A stretch of 64,000 nt of DNA from Flavobacteriaceae bacterium Ap0902 (GTDB lineage: Bacteria; Bacteroidota; Bacteroidia; Flavobacteriales; Weeksellaceae), in assembly GCA_009835005.1 (NCBI GenBank), contig WTFG01000001.1, forward strand, positions 62,001 to 126,000, read 5' to 3'. The notes beneath the pieces were generated by a model. That model saw nothing but the letters and a program-made list of their open reading frames with translations. It was not told the origin of the DNA and did not search any database. The position numbers and the translations under genes are program-made. How positions within the stretch are numbered: the stretch's first letter is position 1; each line of letters starts with the position of its first letter. Positions 29,335 through 38,147 of the stretch are shown here, piece after piece.

Positions 29335-29995
29335 CCAAATACGCTTTAATGGTTTGTGTAAGTGATAAATATTCTGGCTTTGCTGGAATTATCGGTGTCC
29401 TGTTAAAAACATTTTTGATTGCTTCTCCAGTAGTATCGCCAATGGCAAAAATAATGGCTTTTTTGGGAATGTCATATTGTTCCGCAAAAGATTTTACGCC
29501 AGAAGGACTAAAAAACGCATAAGCATCAAATTCCTGTGTTATTTCTACTTTTCTAGCCTTTGTTTTATAGGTAATAATCTCTACATACGCATGACCTAAC
29601 TCTTGTATTCCGTTAGGTATTCTATCTTTTCTAATATTAGAACAAAAATAAACAAACTTTTGAGGCTGATTAAATTGCTCCTCTAATTGTACTAAAAAGG
29701 AAGCCGCATCATAAGTAGTGAAAATCACGTTTTTCTTATGTTCTAACAAAAAGATCTCTGATTTTTTTCCGACTACATAGAAATCCCCATTTAAATTGAG
29801 TTGTTCTATGTGCTGAGTAGCTCTTAGACTAGTAACTATAAAATTTTGTGCATCTGCCGGGATTTGATTTCTGATAGAGCCAATTTCTACAAATTCAGAA
29901 ATGATAAAATCTTCACTCTTCACCTTAAAAGATTCATCAAAATCTTGGTTAATTTGATTTTCTGGATAATGTTTGGTTAATAGAATATGAGGCAT
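29321..29995 (-). CDS. hemD: uroporphyrinogen-III synthase
   Basis: Closes the linear tetrapyrrole with inversion of ring D. The family is poorly conserved; here the call rests on 224-aa length, the C-terminal [15 protein letters not shown] and [12 protein letters not shown] segments typical of HemD, and the position between hemC and hemE. Confidence 0.9.
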   Translation of the reverse strand: MPHILLTKHYPENQINQDFDESFKVKSEDFIISEFVEIGSIRNQIPADAQNFIVTSLRATQHIEQLNLNGDFYVVGKKSEIFLLEHKKNVIFTTYDAASFLVQLEEQFNQPQKFVYFCSNIRKDRIPNGIQELGHAYVEIITYKTKARKVEITQEFDAYAFFSPSGVKSFAEQYDIPKKAIIFAIGDTTGEAIKNVFNRTPIIPAKPEYLSLTQTIKAYLDAEK

Positions 29996-30029
29996 ATTAG
30001 CAGCTTCTAAAATTTTTGAAAAAGTATAA

Positions 30030-30947
30030 TTACTGGTCTAAAGCAATCTTGATTTCTCTAATCATCTCATCTGCTCCCTGCGCAATACAAGCGTTCGCCA
30101 TGGCTGTCCCAAATTGCTGTGGATCTGTCAAAGCACCCTTGTCCAATACTTCTATTTTGTTTTTGCCATCTAGACTTAAAACAGACCCTTTGAAGTTCAC
30201 CATTCCATCTGCTGTTACCGCTGCAAACCCACCAATAGGTGCTGTACAACCACCTTGTAATTTTCTTAAAAATGCCCTTTCTACTTTAGCCGCTTCTTCT
30301 GTACTTTTGTGAGAAATATGACTCAAATCTAAATCTTCTCTAGCCACAATTCCCACAATTCCTTGAGATGGTGCAGAAATCATGTTTTCCAAAAATTGAT
30401 ATTTTAATCCTTTGGATTCTAATTCTTGTAAAATCTCACTTCTATTGAGCCCTGCATAGGCGAAGATGGCTGCATCCCAAGCGTTATCTAACAATTTCTG
30501 AAGTCTTAATTGGACGTTTCCTCTTAAATCTACTACCTCATCATTGGGAAATTGATTCCACCAGAATGCCCGTCTGCGCAGACTTCCTGTAGCGATGGTT
30601 CTTCTATCTTTTTGGAAGATATCCTCTGATTTATATACCAAGATATCTCTATGGTCACCTCTTTCTAGGCAAGCCGTTAAATGCAATCCTTTGGCTAATT
30701 GGGTTGGAACATCCTTTAAGCTATGCACGGCTACATCTACTTGTTGGTTGATTAAAGCAATGTCTAGTGTTTTGGTGAAAACCCCTGTGATTCCTAATTC
30801 ATAGATAGGCTGGGAAAGTTTTAAATCACCCTCAGAAGAAATAGGAACAATCTCTGTTTGGTAGCCATTATTTTCTAATAGCTCTTGCGCCTTATATGCT
30901 TGCCACATAGCCAATGGGCTTTTGCGTGTTCCAATTTTTAATATCAT
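30030..30947 (-). CDS. hemC: porphobilinogen deaminase (hydroxymethylbilane synthase)
   Basis: Polymerises four porphobilinogens. GTRKSPLAMWQA is at 6-17, the catalytic Asp is D79 (HSLKDVPT), ATGSLRRRA binds substrate, and C234 in LQGGCTAPIGG carries the dipyrromethane cofactor. 305 aa. It overlaps the hemA stop by 4 bp. Confidence 0.97.
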   Translation of the reverse strand: MILKIGTRKSPLAMWQAYKAQELLENNGYQTEIVPISSEGDLKLSQPIYELGITGVFTKTLDIALINQQVDVAVHSLKDVPTQLAKGLHLTACLERGDHRDILVYKSEDIFQKDRRTIATGSLRRRAFWWNQFPNDEVVDLRGNVQLRLQKLLDNAWDAAIFAYAGLNRSEILQELESKGLKYQFLENMISAPSQGIVGIVAREDLDLSHISHKSTEEAAKVERAFLRKLQGGCTAPIGGFAAVTADGMVNFKGSVLSLDGKNKIEVLDKGALTDPQQFGTAMANACIAQGADEMIREIKIALDQ

Positions 30948-32182
30948 TCTTCTATATCTAGATGAAAAATTTTGCTCATTAAATCAATTGCCTCTTCTGC
31001 TTTTTCTGGATATTCCATGATATGTGCAGCAAATTGATTGGTCATTTTATGGATAAGGCGGTCTGCTAATGCGTCATTTTCATCTACATTAACACCTTTT
31101 TTAGCTAATTGTTTGGCTTCATGCTTTTTCAAAAATTCCATGCGTTCTTTAAAAGCCTTGATCGGGGGAACCAGTTTTCTGTATTCTAACCAATCCTCAA
31201 ATTCCCAAAGTTTTAACCTAATAATAGTTTCTACTTTCGGAATTTCTGATTTTCTGCTAGCCAATGTAGTATTAATCACTTGAGAAAGCTCATCTACATT
31301 CACCACTTTTACCTCTTCTAATTCAGAAACTTTGTCATCCACGTTTTCTGGAATAGATAAGTCTATAATGAGCATTTCCTTGTTCTCTGGCAGAATTTCC
31401 TTGGTAATTGTAGGCTTGGGTGCTCCTGTGGCTACAATTAGAATATCTGTATCTTTTAAAACCTCTGGAAGCTCTTCTATCTTCTTGGTCGTTAAATTTA
31501 ACTTATCACTTAAAGCTTCTGCTTTTTCAAAAGTTCTATTGACTAGCGTGATATGATTATTATCCGAATGCTTGATTAGATTTTCGCAAGTATTTCTACC
31601 GATTTTACCCGTTCCAAAAAGAACTATTTTTTTCTCATTAAAATCTGGAACATTCTGCAAAATATATTGTACTGCTGCGTAGGATACGGATGTAGCGCCA
31701 TCACTTAAAGAAGTTTCATTCTTAATCTGCTTACTAATTTGGATAGCCGTATTCATAATACGCTCTAGGGTAGCATTGGCGGTTCCTTTCTTTTTAAATT
31801 TATTAAAAGATTTCTTCATTTGGGCTAGTACCTCAAAATCGCCTAAAATCTGACTTTCTATTCCAGAAGAGACACGGAACATGTGGTTAATGGCATCTCT
31901 ACCGCTCTTTAAAAAAGAGATATCTCTAAATTCATCTACATCACCCTCTACTTGCCGGCTATAGACATCTAACATTTTTTCTGGCTCTGGAGAAAAATAA
32001 TAAATCTCTGTTCTATTACAAGTAGATAATATAAAAAAATCATTCGCGTTGGCGCCCTTTGCTTTTTTTATAAACTCATCTGTATATCCATCAAAGAAAG
32101 AATACTTCCCTCTGGTTTCTACATCAGCTTTTTCATAGCTGAGTCCTAATACGTGAAAGTCTTGTATATTATTATCGTCCAT
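30944..32182 (-). CDS. hemA: glutamyl-tRNA reductase
   Basis: First committed step of tetrapyrrole synthesis by the C5 route: reduces Glu-tRNA to glutamate-1-semialdehyde. The nucleophile is C55 in STCNRTEIYY, the NADPH-binding segment is VLFGTGKIGRNTCENL, and a C-terminal dimerisation helix is present. Length 412 aa. It heads hemA-hemC-hemD-hemE; hemL and hemB are not here. Confidence 0.96.
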   Translation of the reverse strand: MDDNNIQDFHVLGLSYEKADVETRGKYSFFDGYTDEFIKKAKGANANDFFILSTCNRTEIYYFSPEPEKMLDVYSRQVEGDVDEFRDISFLKSGRDAINHMFRVSSGIESQILGDFEVLAQMKKSFNKFKKKGTANATLERIMNTAIQISKQIKNETSLSDGATSVSYAAVQYILQNVPDFNEKKIVLFGTGKIGRNTCENLIKHSDNNHITLVNRTFEKAEALSDKLNLTTKKIEELPEVLKDTDILIVATGAPKPTITKEILPENKEMLIIDLSIPENVDDKVSELEEVKVVNVDELSQVINTTLASRKSEIPKVETIIRLKLWEFEDWLEYRKLVPPIKAFKERMEFLKKHEAKQLAKKGVNVDENDALADRLIHKMTNQFAAHIMEYPEKAEEAIDLMSKIFHLDIEE

Positions 32183-32192
32183 AGATGAACTA

Positions 32193-32200
32193 CAAAGATA
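32193..32200 (-). promoter_or_regulatory. candidate -7 box for the hemACDE cluster
   Basis: TATCTTTG towards hemA, fits TAnnTTTG, 10 bp before the ATG, which implies a very short leader. Confidence 0.4.
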
Positions 32201-32268
32201 AGAAGAATAAATAGAATCAGTTTATGACCTAGACCATGAAAATAATATACCTCAATAAATAGTATTTA

Positions 32269-33450
32269 TTAACTTATATCAAGCTCTATATTAATCACCG
32301 TACCAGCATCTTTGTCACTAGATTTAACATAGATACGGCCCCTATGATAATCATTTATAATTCTTTTGGCTAAGCTTAAACCCAATCCCCACCCACGTTT
32401 CTTAGTGGTGTAACCAGGTTCAAAAATTCTTTTTTGTAATCTTGTGGGTATTCCTGGTCCATTATCAGAGATGGATATAATCACTTTCTGGTTTTGCTGT
32501 GCAACTTTTAGTTCTACTTTACCCCGGTTTTGCATAGCATCTACCGCATTTTTAATTAAATTTTCTAATACCCAACTTAGCAATTCTGGATTGCACATCA
32601 CCATGATTTGATCTGCTTTGGCCCTTAATTGGAAGTCAACACCAGATGAAATTCTTGGTTTCAAATAATCATAAGAATTTTCTATAATTTGGATAATATC
32701 ATGTTTTTTCAACTCTGGAACAGAGCCAATTTTACTAAATCTTTCTGCAATCTGCTTGAGTCTAGTGACATCACTATCCATTTTGTCCACAATAGATTCA
32801 TCTACTTCTTCTAAACGCAATAGCGCAATCCAGCCCATGAGTGAAGACAATGGAGTGCCTATTTGGTGTGCTGTTTCCTTGGCCATGCCTGCCCAAAGAA
32901 AGCTCTTTTGAGATTCATTCAAGGTTCTAAAATACCAAATCGTGAATGCTGCAAAACCTAGAATTATCAATACTAAAACAATGGGATAATAACGTAATTG
33001 TGAAAGTAATAGCGAGTTTTCATAATAAATTTTTTGGGTTCCAAAAGGTAATTCAACTTCTATAGGCGTGTGTTGCTTCGCCATTTTGCCCAACACCTTG
33101 TGCAGATATGCAGCATCTGTTCTTAATCTTTCTTCTTGTTTTTCCAGATTCCGAATATCAGAAAGCACCCCTGCTTCATCCATCAAAATCATAGGCATAG
33201 AAGTATTGTCCTCACTAATTTTTAGCGTTAAAGCTCTGGTTTCATCTGAAAGGGTGATGGAATTGCCCTGCAACTCTATAGCCTTCACGATGGTTTCCAT
33301 TCTCTTCTGTTCTTGTACTTTCAATTTCTGAACAATAGAATTAGAAGACCATATTGTGAATAAAACGATGCATAAAGCCACCAAAAACCCTAACCATTTA
33401 TTAAAGTTTCTATGTTTAAAAAGAGAGGATTTGATGAGTTTATCTCGCAT
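32269..33450 (-). CDS. sensor histidine kinase
   Basis: 393 aa. Two membrane helices (about 19-40 and 154-173) flank a periplasmic domain of about 110 residues. The cytoplasmic H-box is ETAHQIGTPLSSLMG with phospho-acceptor H195. The ATPase has N-box ENLIKNAVDAM (about 296-306), G1 SDNGPGIP (328-335) and G2 GWGLGLSL. The QIGTPLSSL H-box is the form common in Bacteroidota kinases. No response regulator is adjacent, so it is an orphan in this window and its signal is unknown. It has its own transcription unit, 86 bp upstream of the hemA start. Confidence 0.93.
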   Translation of the reverse strand: MRDKLIKSSLFKHRNFNKWLGFLVALCIVLFTIWSSNSIVQKLKVQEQKRMETIVKAIELQGNSITLSDETRALTLKISEDNTSMPMILMDEAGVLSDIRNLEKQEERLRTDAAYLHKVLGKMAKQHTPIEVELPFGTQKIYYENSLLLSQLRYYPIVLVLIILGFAAFTIWYFRTLNESQKSFLWAGMAKETAHQIGTPLSSLMGWIALLRLEEVDESIVDKMDSDVTRLKQIAERFSKIGSVPELKKHDIIQIIENSYDYLKPRISSGVDFQLRAKADQIMVMCNPELLSWVLENLIKNAVDAMQNRGKVELKVAQQNQKVIISISDNGPGIPTRLQKRIFEPGYTTKKRGWGLGLSLAKRIINDYHRGRIYVKSSDKDAGTVINIELDIS

Positions 33451-33637
33451 TATAATAAAATGAGTATCAGAAAATTTCTTTTGATTTCTTTCTTCTATAG
33501 AAAGTTTACCATGACCTTATGAAAGCAGATTTTAGCTTAAATGATTCTTTCAAATTACATTAATTCCAAACCTGTATTCTAAAATAATTATTACAAATTT
33601 CGTACATTTACCTGATTACCCAAAGAAAAATAACCGA

Positions 33638-35020
33638 ATGGACAATACACAAAAATTTATTGAAGAAAATAAACAAAGGTTCTTAGATGAACTTTTTGAA
33701 CTTTTACGAATTCCATCTATCAGCGCAGACCCTGCTTACACGCAAGATGTACTGGATACAGCAGATAAGGTGGCTGAATTCTTGACACAAGCCAAAGTAG
33801 ATAATGTAGAGGTATGCGAAACCAAAGGATATCCAGTAGTATATGGGGATAAAATTATAGATAAAGATTTGCCTACGGTTTTAATTTATGGACATTATGA
33901 TGTTCAGCCCCCAGACCCAGTAGATTTATGGGAATCTGGACCATTTGATCCTGTGGTTAAGAAAACAGAGATTCACCCAGAGGGTGCTATTTTTGCCCGT
34001 GGTTCTGCCGATGATAAGGGACAGTTCTTTATGCATGTTAAAGCGGTGGAGGCTATGATTGCCAATGATGAATTGCCTTGCAATGTGAAATTCATGATAG
34101 AGGGAGAAGAGGAAGTAGGATCAGAGAGTTTAGGTGATTTTGTGAAGAGCCATAAAGACAAATTAAAGAATGATGTCATCCTGATATCTGATACTAGTTT
34201 AGTAGCCAAAGATATTCCATCTTTATGTACAGGACTCAGAGGATTGAGCTATGTAGAGGTAAAGGTGAAAGGGCCAGACAAGGATTTACATTCTGGTTTA
34301 TATGGAGGGGCAGTGCCCAATCCTATCAACGTTTTGTGTGATATGATTAGCCAATTACATGATCAAAATAATCATATTACGATTCCTGGATTTTATGATG
34401 ATGTGGAAGAATTGAGTGATGAGGAACGTTTAGAGATGTCTAAAGTTCCATTTGATTTAGAAAATTACAAAAAATCTATCGGCATCAATGATGTGATGGG
34501 TGAATATGGCTATACGACCAATGAACGAAACTCTATTAGACCAACATTAGATGTAAATGGCATTTGGGGAGGCTACACAGGAGAAGGTGCCAAAACGGTA
34601 ATTCCTTCTTATGCACAAGCCAAAATATCTATGCGTTTGGTTCCGCACCAAGATCCAGATAGAATCACTAAATTATTCACAGAATATTTTGAGTCTATTG
34701 CACCACCAGCCGTTGAGGTGACTTGTACACCGCATCATGGAGGACAGTCTTATGTTTTACCAATTGATGGCAAAGGATATAAGGCTGCGAAAAAGGCGAT
34801 GACTAAAACTTTTGGAAAAGAAACTATTCCATTTAGAAGTGGAGGAAGTATCCCGATTGTTGCATTATTTGAAGAAGAATTAAAGAGTAAATGTGTTCTT
34901 ATGGGGTTCGGATTAGATTCTGATGTGATCCACTCACCTAATGAGAATTATGGCTTGTTTAATTTCTATAAAGGAATTGAGACCATACCATATTTCTTTA
35001 AATACTATGCAGAGAATTAA
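33638..35020 (+). CDS. M20-family dipeptidase
   Basis: 460 aa zinc peptidase (ArgE/DapE/carnosinase-like). Metal ligands visible: H86 and D88 (YGHYDVQPPDP), GSADDKGQ, EGEEEVGSESL, and a late His (DSDVIHSPNENYG). The internal dimerisation ('lid') domain lies at about 205-350. No signal peptide, so cytosolic peptide turnover is likely. A terminator follows 24 bp downstream. Confidence 0.93.
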   Translation: MDNTQKFIEENKQRFLDELFELLRIPSISADPAYTQDVLDTADKVAEFLTQAKVDNVEVCETKGYPVVYGDKIIDKDLPTVLIYGHYDVQPPDPVDLWESGPFDPVVKKTEIHPEGAIFARGSADDKGQFFMHVKAVEAMIANDELPCNVKFMIEGEEEVGSESLGDFVKSHKDKLKNDVILISDTSLVAKDIPSLCTGLRGLSYVEVKVKGPDKDLHSGLYGGAVPNPINVLCDMISQLHDQNNHITIPGFYDDVEELSDEERLEMSKVPFDLENYKKSIGINDVMGEYGYTTNERNSIRPTLDVNGIWGGYTGEGAKTVIPSYAQAKISMRLVPHQDPDRITKLFTEYFESIAPPAVEVTCTPHHGGQSYVLPIDGKGYKAAKKAMTKTFGKETIPFRSGGSIPIVALFEEELKSKCVLMGFGLDSDVIHSPNENYGLFNFYKGIETIPYFFKYYAEN

Positions 35021-35044
35021 TCTTACTGTTCTTATAAAATTGAT

Positions 35045-35075
35045 AAAACCGCCTCATTCCAAGGTGGTTTTGTTA
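35045..35075 (+). terminator. intrinsic terminator of the M20 dipeptidase gene
   Basis: AAAACCGCCT (35045-35054) pairs with AGGTGGTTTT (35062-35071) with one G-U pair, followed by TGTTATT. Confidence 0.7.
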
Positions 35076-35094
35076 TTGGTTGGATTAGAGTAAT

Positions 35095-35308
35095 TCAGTC
35101 AGTTCTTTTATAAATTTTAATGATTTGTACTTTGGAGCCTTGCATTTCTAATAATCTTGTATTAAAACCTTTTATCCATTTATCGTAATCGATGCTCTAT
35201 TTTCCAAATCCCCAGCATCATGAGCAGATGTGTATTGGGTGAAAAATACTTTGATTTGACTATTTAAACGAATCGCAAAATGATCTTCTATTCTTTACTT
35301 TGGTCCAT
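35095..35308 (-). pseudogene. decayed small ORF, frameshifted at least twice
   Basis: Joining three reading frames on the minus strand gives one protein-like stretch of about 70 residues: MDQSK (start near 35308), then RIEDHFAIRLNSQIKVFFTQ and YTSAHDAGDLENRAS, then IDYDKWIKGFNTRLLEMQG and SKVQIIKIYKRTD before TGA at 35097-35095. Each segment looks like a real protein (hydrophobic periodicity, Trp and Tyr), but each frame is closed by stops beside the junctions. I do not recognise the family. The remainder of this 420-bp gap holds only the M20 terminator and AT-rich DNA. Confidence 0.5.
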
Positions 35309-35440
35309 TTCTTTTTTTTGTATTACTGATTTTTATAGAATGCCAAATTTTAAAGAACATTAAATAGCTTATCTTATTAACCTTTGACTCAATATTTATT
35401 TAAAATTAAAAAATAGAATTTAACTATAGACTATGAAACC

Positions 35441-35923
35441 TTACCTCTTAAACTGCTCCACGTCCCCTATATACAATGTATCAATATTATTATAAGGAGT
35501 AGCTTCAGAATAGTTGCGGTGATGTCTTTTTTCATTAGATAAAACGATACTGTGATTTAATAATTCTGAATTGGTTGCATCTTGACTAAAAGATTTCTTT
35601 TCTCTAAAGTCGGTTAAGGAAATTTGATAAGATCCGATGTTGCCTTCATCATTTTTGAAGGTTTTAATTTCTTTATCCAAATAATCGTTTGTTTCCTGTA
35701 TAGACTTTTCTGCTTCCTCTATTAGATAATCAGGTACACCATCGTTTTTGGCAGAAGTGGCATCTAATGCGTAATAAATCCCATTGACATGAATATATGG
35801 AATAATTTGCTCAAAATCTTCATAAGAGAGATTGGGATGTTGTCCATTGTTTTCTTTATTACATGAAGTTATTATAAAAATAAGAGACAAAACAATAAGT
35901 TTGAAGTTTAGTAAAGTTTTCAT
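35441..35923 (-). CDS. hypothetical lipoprotein
   Basis: 160 aa. Signal peptide with lipobox FIITSC (Cys about 21), then a hydrophilic, Asn/Glu/Asp-rich chain without recognised domains. It is probably tethered to a membrane facing the periplasm. Isolated: a decayed ORF lies downstream and a hairpin repeat upstream. Function unknown. Confidence 0.7.
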   Translation of the reverse strand: MKTLLNFKLIVLSLIFIITSCNKENNGQHPNLSYEDFEQIIPYIHVNGIYYALDATSAKNDGVPDYLIEEAEKSIQETNDYLDKEIKTFKNDEGNIGSYQISLTDFREKKSFSQDATNSELLNHSIVLSNEKRHHRNYSEATPYNNIDTLYIGDVEQFKR

Positions 35924-35961
35924 TACAGACTAATTTAGTTTAACTTAAAGATAAGCTTTTA

Positions 35962-35969
35962 CAAATTTA
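35962..35969 (-). promoter_or_regulatory. candidate -7 box for the 35.9-kb lipoprotein
   Basis: CAAATTTA on the plus strand, TAAATTTG towards the gene; fits TAnnTTTG, 38 bp before the ATG. Confidence 0.35.
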
Positions 35970-36065
35970 ATCATGATAGAGTTAAAATCTTTTTAATTGA
36001 CTACAAGATATATACACCACTTCACTTGATAAGGTTTTGCTTTTATGAAGTGTCAAAGTTTTTTA

Positions 36066-36198
36066 TAGCCCTGATTGGCGTGGAAATCCTTTTGTGCGAA
36101 TCTGCTAACAAATAGCGACGAAAAAGAACGACCAAAGGAAGTTCCTTTTTCTAGTGTATTTGTAAGGATTGGTATAAAAGATTGGAACAAAAAGCAGG
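36066..36198. repeat. intergenic hairpin repeat, copy A
   Basis: 133 bp, ungapped match to the copy at 63300-63432 with 13 differences by my alignment (about 90%). It folds on itself: AATCCTT with AAGGATT, ACAAATA with TATTTGT, then AAAAAGAAC with GTTCCTTTTT around the loop GACCAAAGGAA. The outer ends run from TAGCCCTGATTG to AAAGCAGG. It lies between mpl and the lipoprotein gene and fills much of that gap. No ORF inside. Confidence 0.8.
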
Positions 36199-36222
36199 TT
36201 CCTGGCTTCTGAAAAACCTATT

Positions 36223-37563
36223 TCAAATCCCTTTCAAGTCCAAACCGCCATAGTTCCCGCTACTCATCATCAAAAATACTTTGTTGTTTTTTGAGATTTG
36301 CGCGATATGTGCTTTTAGCGATGCTGGGTCTGTGAAGACTTTGATCTCTTGATCGTTGAAGGCTTCTTTGATTGTCTCTGGCGCTATGGGCTCTCTGCGC
36401 TTGATTTTAAGGGCGTCTTCTGAATAATACACTATCTTTTCGTCTGCCTTTTGCAAAGCGTCTTTGTATTGAACCAAAAACTCTGGATTCAGGGACGAAT
36501 AGGTGTGCAATTCTAGGCAAGCCACTAGGTCTTTGTTTGGGTATTGTTCTTTGACGGCGGACGTGGTTGAGCGTACTTTGCTAGGGGAATGTGCGTAGTC
36601 TTTGTACACGACATATTCTGGTGTGCGCTTTACTAATTCTAGCCTTTTGGATGCGCCGGTAAAGGTCTGAATGGCTTCATAGAAATCCTCATCCATGATG
36701 CCTAATTGATTGCAAATCAGCCGTGCTCCTTCTAGGTTGGAAAGGTTATGTTTACCGAAGATTTCTAACGGAATTGGGCCTTCTGCGGTTTCTAAATAGG
36801 TGACACCGTCTTCTATGAAGTGGGCTGGCGTTTTGTATGGTAATTTACGGATGGGATTTTGCGATTTCTGAACTACTCTCACTACTCCAAAATCCTCTTG
36901 ATTGTATACCAAAATACCGCCATTCACGATGCTTTCTACAAATAATTCAAATTGTTGGGTGTAGTCTGCAAGTGTGGGGAATACATTGATATGATCCCAA
37001 GCAATTCCACTCAGCAGGGCGATATTGGGTTGGTATAACAAGAATTTGGGTCTTGGATCTAAGGTTGAGGATAAATATTCATCGCCTTCCATGATCATAA
37101 AATCACTGTCTTCTGTGAGGCGTACCATGACATCAAATCCTTCTAATTGAGCGCCTACCATATAGTCTTCTTCTCTATCGTGATAATGTAATACGTGCAA
37201 AATCATGCTGGTAATGGTGGTTTTGCCATGTGATCCACCAATCACGACTCTAGATTTTTCTTTGGATTGCTCATATAAATATTCTGGGTATGAGTAAATC
37301 TTGAGTCCTAATTCTTGTGCTTTTAGCATCTCTGGATTGTCCTCGTGCGCGTGCATTCCAAGGATTACGGCGTCTATGTCTTCTGTGATTTTTTCTGGAA
37401 ACCAACCATGGGCTTCTGGTAATAGTCCATGCTTGGCAAGGCGGGATTTAGAGGGTTCAAACAAGGTGTCGTCTGAGCCTGTAACTTCATAACCTTTTAA
37501 ATGTAAGGCGATGGCAAGATTATGCATGGCACTTCCCCCGATGGCAATAAAATGGACTTTCAT
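36223..37563 (-). CDS. mpl: UDP-N-acetylmuramate:L-Ala-gamma-D-Glu-meso-DAP ligase
   Basis: Peptidoglycan recycling: attaches the salvaged tripeptide to UDP-MurNAc. N-terminal AIGGSAMHNLA nucleotide motif, ATP loop GGSHGKTT at 109-116, the EGDEYLSS Mur-ligase motif, and YKDYAHSPSKV near 320. At 446 aa it fits Mpl rather than MurC. It is 120 bp from the ElaA-type gene. The gap contains the small palindrome CGCCATATTGGCG, whose right half TTGGCGTGGA resembles an arm of the hairpin repeat. Confidence 0.95.
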   Translation of the reverse strand: MKVHFIAIGGSAMHNLAIALHLKGYEVTGSDDTLFEPSKSRLAKHGLLPEAHGWFPEKITEDIDAVILGMHAHEDNPEMLKAQELGLKIYSYPEYLYEQSKEKSRVVIGGSHGKTTITSMILHVLHYHDREEDYMVGAQLEGFDVMVRLTEDSDFMIMEGDEYLSSTLDPRPKFLLYQPNIALLSGIAWDHINVFPTLADYTQQFELFVESIVNGGILVYNQEDFGVVRVVQKSQNPIRKLPYKTPAHFIEDGVTYLETAEGPIPLEIFGKHNLSNLEGARLICNQLGIMDEDFYEAIQTFTGASKRLELVKRTPEYVVYKDYAHSPSKVRSTTSAVKEQYPNKDLVACLELHTYSSLNPEFLVQYKDALQKADEKIVYYSEDALKIKRREPIAPETIKEAFNDQEIKVFTDPASLKAHIAQISKNNKVFLMMSSGNYGGLDLKGI

Positions 37564-37683
37564 ATCGTTTTTTAAGGTTTCTATTGTATTCTGTGAACTC
37601 CCACCTTATCGCCATATTGGCGTGGATGGAAGCGCGTGAACAAAGGTAAAATTTTTAGGGTAAACCATAAAAGTTCTATGGCT

Positions 37684-38124
37684 TTATTTCACCATTTCTA
37701 CGTGGGGCAAGCCGTCTTCTAGATAAATGTCTGATACGCGTTTGAACCCGAAGGATTCATAAAATTCTTGTAGATATAATTGGGCAGAAATTCTGCAATC
37801 TGTAGTTTTATAAAGGGTTTCCATGGCTTGTAGGGCTAAGTAAACCAAGGTTCTACCGTGGCCTTTTCCTCTGGCTTTGGGTGATAATACTACCCGACTT
37901 AGACAGGGTTCTTCATAAGTGATTCCTGCTGGGATAATCCTCGCGTAAGCAATAACCTCATCTCCTTTTGTAGCATAAATATGATGGCTTTCATAATCCA
38001 CCCGATCACAATCTTGATAAGGTGCATTTTGCTCTATCACAAAAACTTCTACCCGAAGCCGTATGATCTCATACAGTTCTTGGGATGTTAAATAGTCGAA
38101 TGCTTTGAAGTGCCAGTGGATCAT
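37684..38124 (-). CDS. ElaA-type GNAT acetyltransferase
   Basis: 146 aa. The acetyl-CoA motif is SRVVLSPKARGKGHGRTLV, with the Q/RxxGxG/A form as ARGKGHG. The N-terminal WHFKAFDYLTSQELYEIIRL and VFVIEQNAPYQDCD segments are characteristic of ElaA. Substrate unknown. Only 23 bp separate it from the ATPase-nuclease gene upstream, so the two could share a transcript. Confidence 0.92.
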   Translation of the reverse strand: MIHWHFKAFDYLTSQELYEIIRLRVEVFVIEQNAPYQDCDRVDYESHHIYATKGDEVIAYARIIPAGITYEEPCLSRVVLSPKARGKGHGRTLVYLALQAMETLYKTTDCRISAQLYLQEFYESFGFKRVSDIYLEDGLPHVEMVK

Positions 38125-38147
38125 GGGATGGTGGTTAAAGTGTGATT

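Noticed and set aside
37564-37683. Possible fourth copy of the hairpin repeat before mpl (CGCCATATTGGCG, TTGGCGTGGA)
   Set aside because: Only about ten bases match an arm of the repeat and no apical loop motif is present.
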